From an uncultured Saprospiraceae bacterium (GTDB lineage: Bacteria > Bacteroidota > Bacteroidia > Chitinophagales > Saprospiraceae): a DNA stretch of 34,150 bases. The translations under genes were made by a program, and so were the position numbers. Shown here piece by piece: positions 31,983-34,150 of this stretch; the first letter of the stretch is position 1, and every line of letters starts with the position of its first letter. The stretch covers positions 1-34,150 of the forward strand of contig CALDTJ010000037.1 of the NCBI GenBank assembly GCA_937924145.1, given 5' to 3'. The notes below the pieces were generated by a model. It saw nothing but the letters and a program-made list of their open reading frames with translations, did not search any database and was not told the DNA's origin.

Positions 31983-32011
31983 TTGGGCGGCTGTTTCCCA
32001 CAGCCGCTCAA
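31983..32011. repeat. GC-rich hairpin downstream of the helicase gene
   Basis: GCGGCTGT (31987-31994) and ACAGCCGC (32000-32007) pair perfectly with a 5-base loop, extended by TTG/CAA. It lacks a U-tract on either side. It lies 100 bases after the helicase stop and may be a 3' end hairpin or a dispersed palindrome. Confidence 0.5.
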
Positions 32012-32070
32012 TTTAAAACCCCAAATAACCAACAGCTTTTAATTTTTTCGATTGATTATTGAAGAGATGA

Positions 32071-32108
32071 GCCTACTGCTTTTCTGCCAACTGTAATTCT
32101 GCCAACTG
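32071..32108 (-). repeat. Heptamer array 3 (CAGTWGG-like)
   Basis: On the minus strand, CAGTTGG (32108-32102), CAGAATTA, CAGTTGG (32093-32087), CAGAAAAG and CAGTAGG (32078-32072) follow with 7- and 8-base steps. It begins 2-3 bases after the helicase stop codon, in the gene's direction, like the arrays at 7600 and 27553. Confidence 0.65.
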
Positions 32109-32110
32109 TT

Positions 32111-34012
32111 TCACTGCATATACTCCCACGCGGTCTGGTACTCTCCTGCTTTATCACAATAGTCTAAAAAATCACTATAAAATTGATCCATTCCAATTGT
32201 AGCACTATCTCCTAATACAATGAGCTTTTTTCTTGCTCTAGTCATTGCTACATTCATTCTTCGATAATCCTTGAGGAACCCAATCTCCCCTTTTCCATTG
32301 GATCGAACCAATGAAATGTAAATCAAATCTCGTTCTTGTCCTTGAAAAGCATCAATCGTATTGATTGATAAGGGCAAACGAGCCAATTTTTCATCTTCTG
32401 CCACAAAGTTTTTCATATAGACTACCTGCTCCCGATAAGGGGAAATAATACCTATACTTGGCAATTCTACCTGTTTTTCTTCATAAGCTGCTATTAACAA
32501 ATAAAGATGTTCGCAAAGCATTTGGAATTCATCAGGATTATATCGACTCAAAAATTCTGGATTTATCTTTTCCTCAAACCCACAACCAGCAGTATCTATA
32601 AATACGACTGGTTTGCCACCATATATTTCTAGTCCATGTGATTTTACACTTTCAGCAGCAATCAATTCATTATTGTAAAACTGTTGATTTGAAAATCCCA
32701 TAATCGCCTCATTCATCCGATACTGAACATTAAGGAAACTAATTTTAGGTAAGAAGGCTAAACACTTTTCTATCAAGGTAATATTTAAACCTTCTTTTTT
32801 ATTCTTGTTAGATTTTACCGTTGGGGGAAGCTGAAAAGGATCGCCTGCAAAAACAACTTTGCTTGCTTTTATTATTGGTATCCAACATGCAGGCTCTAAT
32901 GCCTGTGCTGCCTCATCTATCAAAACTGTTCTAAACTTTCGCTTGTCCAACACTCTTTGATTCGCCCCTACTAAAGTACAAGTAATAACTTGTGCTCCAT
33001 CCAAAATTTGATTAACCAATCGATCTTCTAATTGATTTGCCCAAGCTGTTAACTCTCTAGCCTCGGTGTATAAATCCCGCCTCTCCATCCGTTCTTTACC
33101 TCCAAACTTTCGTTTGAATTTTCCCGCTTTTTTTCTAGCATCAGCTGCTTGAATTTTTACTTTCTTAATATTTTTGCTGTCAGGATGAGCAGCTAATTGA
33201 GCCTCTAGAGTATGTTGAATAATTTCCTCATCGACTCTTGAAATATTCCCCAATCTGACTACAGATAAACCTTGTTCGGCTACTCGCTCTGTCAATAGAT
33301 CTACGGCTGCATTACTTGGCGCACAGACCAGTACTGTATTTTCTGTTTTAGCCAATTGCTTGATTGCTTGGACAGCAGTTGTTGTCTTTCCTGTTCCTGG
33401 TGGACCATGAATGACCGCTACATCTTGAGCAGCAAGTACTTGATTAACAGCTTTATTTTGAAAATTATTTAAAGTAGGAATTTCAATAGGATGCCCATTT
33501 AGAAAGCGAGCAGGTTCTTTATTTAATAAAATGCGCCGAAGTTCCGCCAAACGATTTTTACTGGCTTTGATCACTATTTTTATCGCCTTTTCCATTTCCA
33601 GATAGGTTCGCTCATCAAATTGTAAGTCTACGCCTAGATTACCTTGACTTAACCAATCGGGAATATCTTTAGCATTAAGGATAATTTTCATTTTTTTATC
33701 CTTTACATAATTGATAACACCGATTCTCTCTGGTTTGTAAGCTCCAGGAGTTAACGAAAATAACCGAACAGTTTTGCCTGAACGAAACTGCCTTGGAGCA
33801 TCCGTTTCCGACGTTTTTTCAACGATTACGAAAGACCTTTCTCCTATGGTATACCCAAATTTGACAACGTTCAGCGGATGCCAAGTGAATCCCTGTTCCT
33901 TTCGTTCATCCAAAGGCAAATTGGCAATCAAATTTTTGTAAGCTTCAAAATCTGCCTTTTTCTCCGCTAAAACTTGTTCTAATAAATTACTAAAGTATTT
34001 TTTCTCGTCCAC
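32111..34012 (-). CDS. SF1B DNA/RNA helicase of the UPF1/SMUBP2 type
   Basis: An ATP-driven helicase, probably 5'-to-3', of the family that includes eukaryotic IGHMBP2 and bacterial homologues of unclear role. With the GTG start at 34012 it has 633 residues. Motifs (numbered from that start): Q-motif LNNFQNKAV near 182, Walker A GPPGTGKT 203-210, Ia-like VCAPSNAAVDLL, Walker B IDEAAQALEP (DEAA at 366-369), GDPFQLPPTV (motif III), SFLNVQYRM (IV), INTIDAFQGQERD (V) and NVAMTRARKKLIVLGD (VI). All are intact. An ATG at 34111 would add 33 basic residues, but it lies in the loop of a terminator-like hairpin, and homologues begin near the YFSNLL segment, so the GTG is preferred. Confidence 0.88.
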   Translation of the reverse strand: MDEKKYFSNLLEQVLAEKKADFEAYKNLIANLPLDERKEQGFTWHPLNVVKFGYTIGERSFVIVEKTSETDAPRQFRSGKTVRLFSLTPGAYKPERIGVINYVKDKKMKIILNAKDIPDWLSQGNLGVDLQFDERTYLEMEKAIKIVIKASKNRLAELRRILLNKEPARFLNGHPIEIPTLNNFQNKAVNQVLAAQDVAVIHGPPGTGKTTTAVQAIKQLAKTENTVLVCAPSNAAVDLLTERVAEQGLSVVRLGNISRVDEEIIQHTLEAQLAAHPDSKNIKKVKIQAADARKKAGKFKRKFGGKERMERRDLYTEARELTAWANQLEDRLVNQILDGAQVITCTLVGANQRVLDKRKFRTVLIDEAAQALEPACWIPIIKASKVVFAGDPFQLPPTVKSNKNKKEGLNITLIEKCLAFLPKISFLNVQYRMNEAIMGFSNQQFYNNELIAAESVKSHGLEIYGGKPVVFIDTAGCGFEEKINPEFLSRYNPDEFQMLCEHLYLLIAAYEEKQVELPSIGIISPYREQVVYMKNFVAEDEKLARLPLSINTIDAFQGQERDLIYISLVRSNGKGEIGFLKDYRRMNVAMTRARKKLIVLGDSATIGMDQFYSDFLDYCDKAGEYQTAWEYMQ

Positions 34013-34092
34013 GCTATGCTTTTTAAATCTAAGTATTTGGACATAATTAAATTTAATTTTTGACCGAGGAAATTTTTGATTTAGACTAGGCA

Positions 34093-34129
34093 TTTTTTTC
34101 AGTAATAGCATAGCTATTGCTGAAAAAAA
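34093..34129. terminator. Bidirectional terminator at the right end
   Basis: TTTTTTTCAGTAATAGC (34093-34109) pairs with its inverted copy GCTATTGCTGAAAAAAA (34113-34129) over 17 positions with one G-T, 3-base loop, with T7 and A7 on the outside. It probably ends a gene to the right of the window, and it overlaps the earliest in-frame ATG of the helicase gene. Confidence 0.8.
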
Positions 34130-34150
34130 TAACGACGTATAAATTAAAAA

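Overview
The window comes from an AT-rich genome of the phylum Bacteroidota, most likely a free-living, type IX secretion-competent lineage. The evidence is adjacent porU and porV, a fused murF-alr gene, a proline-rich TonB, PorT-type beta-barrel genes, and -7 promoter boxes of the Bacteroidota form TAnnTTTG in front of most transcription units. A class-level placement (Saprospiria or Chitinophagia flavour) is only an impression. I see no insertion sequence, phage, CRISPR array, tRNA or rRNA. The content is chromosomal housekeeping.

Layout: (1) 1-5480, type IX secretion: PorU (Cys protease that processes and attaches cargo) and PorV (its outer-membrane partner), closed by a strong terminator. 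(2) 5500-11820, metabolism: a divergent 630-residue PurF-type amidotransferase, then hemA and metF on the minus strand and purD on the plus strand. (3) 11950-14440, cell wall: MurF-Alr fusion. (4) 14500-19030, outer-membrane protein biogenesis: a two-domain parvulin, a SurA-like lipoprotein and a SurA-like parvulin in one direction. (5) 19085-22370: pentapeptide-repeat protein, then ftsH and rsfS on the minus strand. (6) 22500-27600: birA, cinA, a 2-oxoacid dehydrogenase E2, greA and a HIT protein on the plus strand. (7) 27614-34111, minus strand: ruvC, a PorT-like barrel, gcvH-vanZ-tonB, a small membrane-anchored unknown, and an SF1B (UPF1/SMUBP2-like) helicase.

Functional threads: PorU/PorV, the three periplasmic chaperones, TonB and the beta-barrel gene all concern the envelope. 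MurF-Alr supplies the D-Ala-D-Ala branch of peptidoglycan. HemA, MetF, PurD, PurF-like, BirA, GcvH and E2 are core metabolism, with GcvH and E2 both lipoylated and BirA a related fold.

No new multi-gene system is evident. The most unusual material is between genes: three short arrays of a degenerate 7-base unit (CAGTWGG-like), each starting within 2-9 bases of a stop codon and in the same orientation as the gene; an 8-base periodic array that folds back on itself; several long perfect hairpins, some without a U-tract; a metF leader with two mutually exclusive hairpins next to the start codon; a cluster of CTAAA/TTTAG palindromes before rsfS; and a large inverted repeat over the purD promoter. 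Several gene starts (porV, hemA, birA, tonB, helicase) are better placed downstream of the longest open frame.
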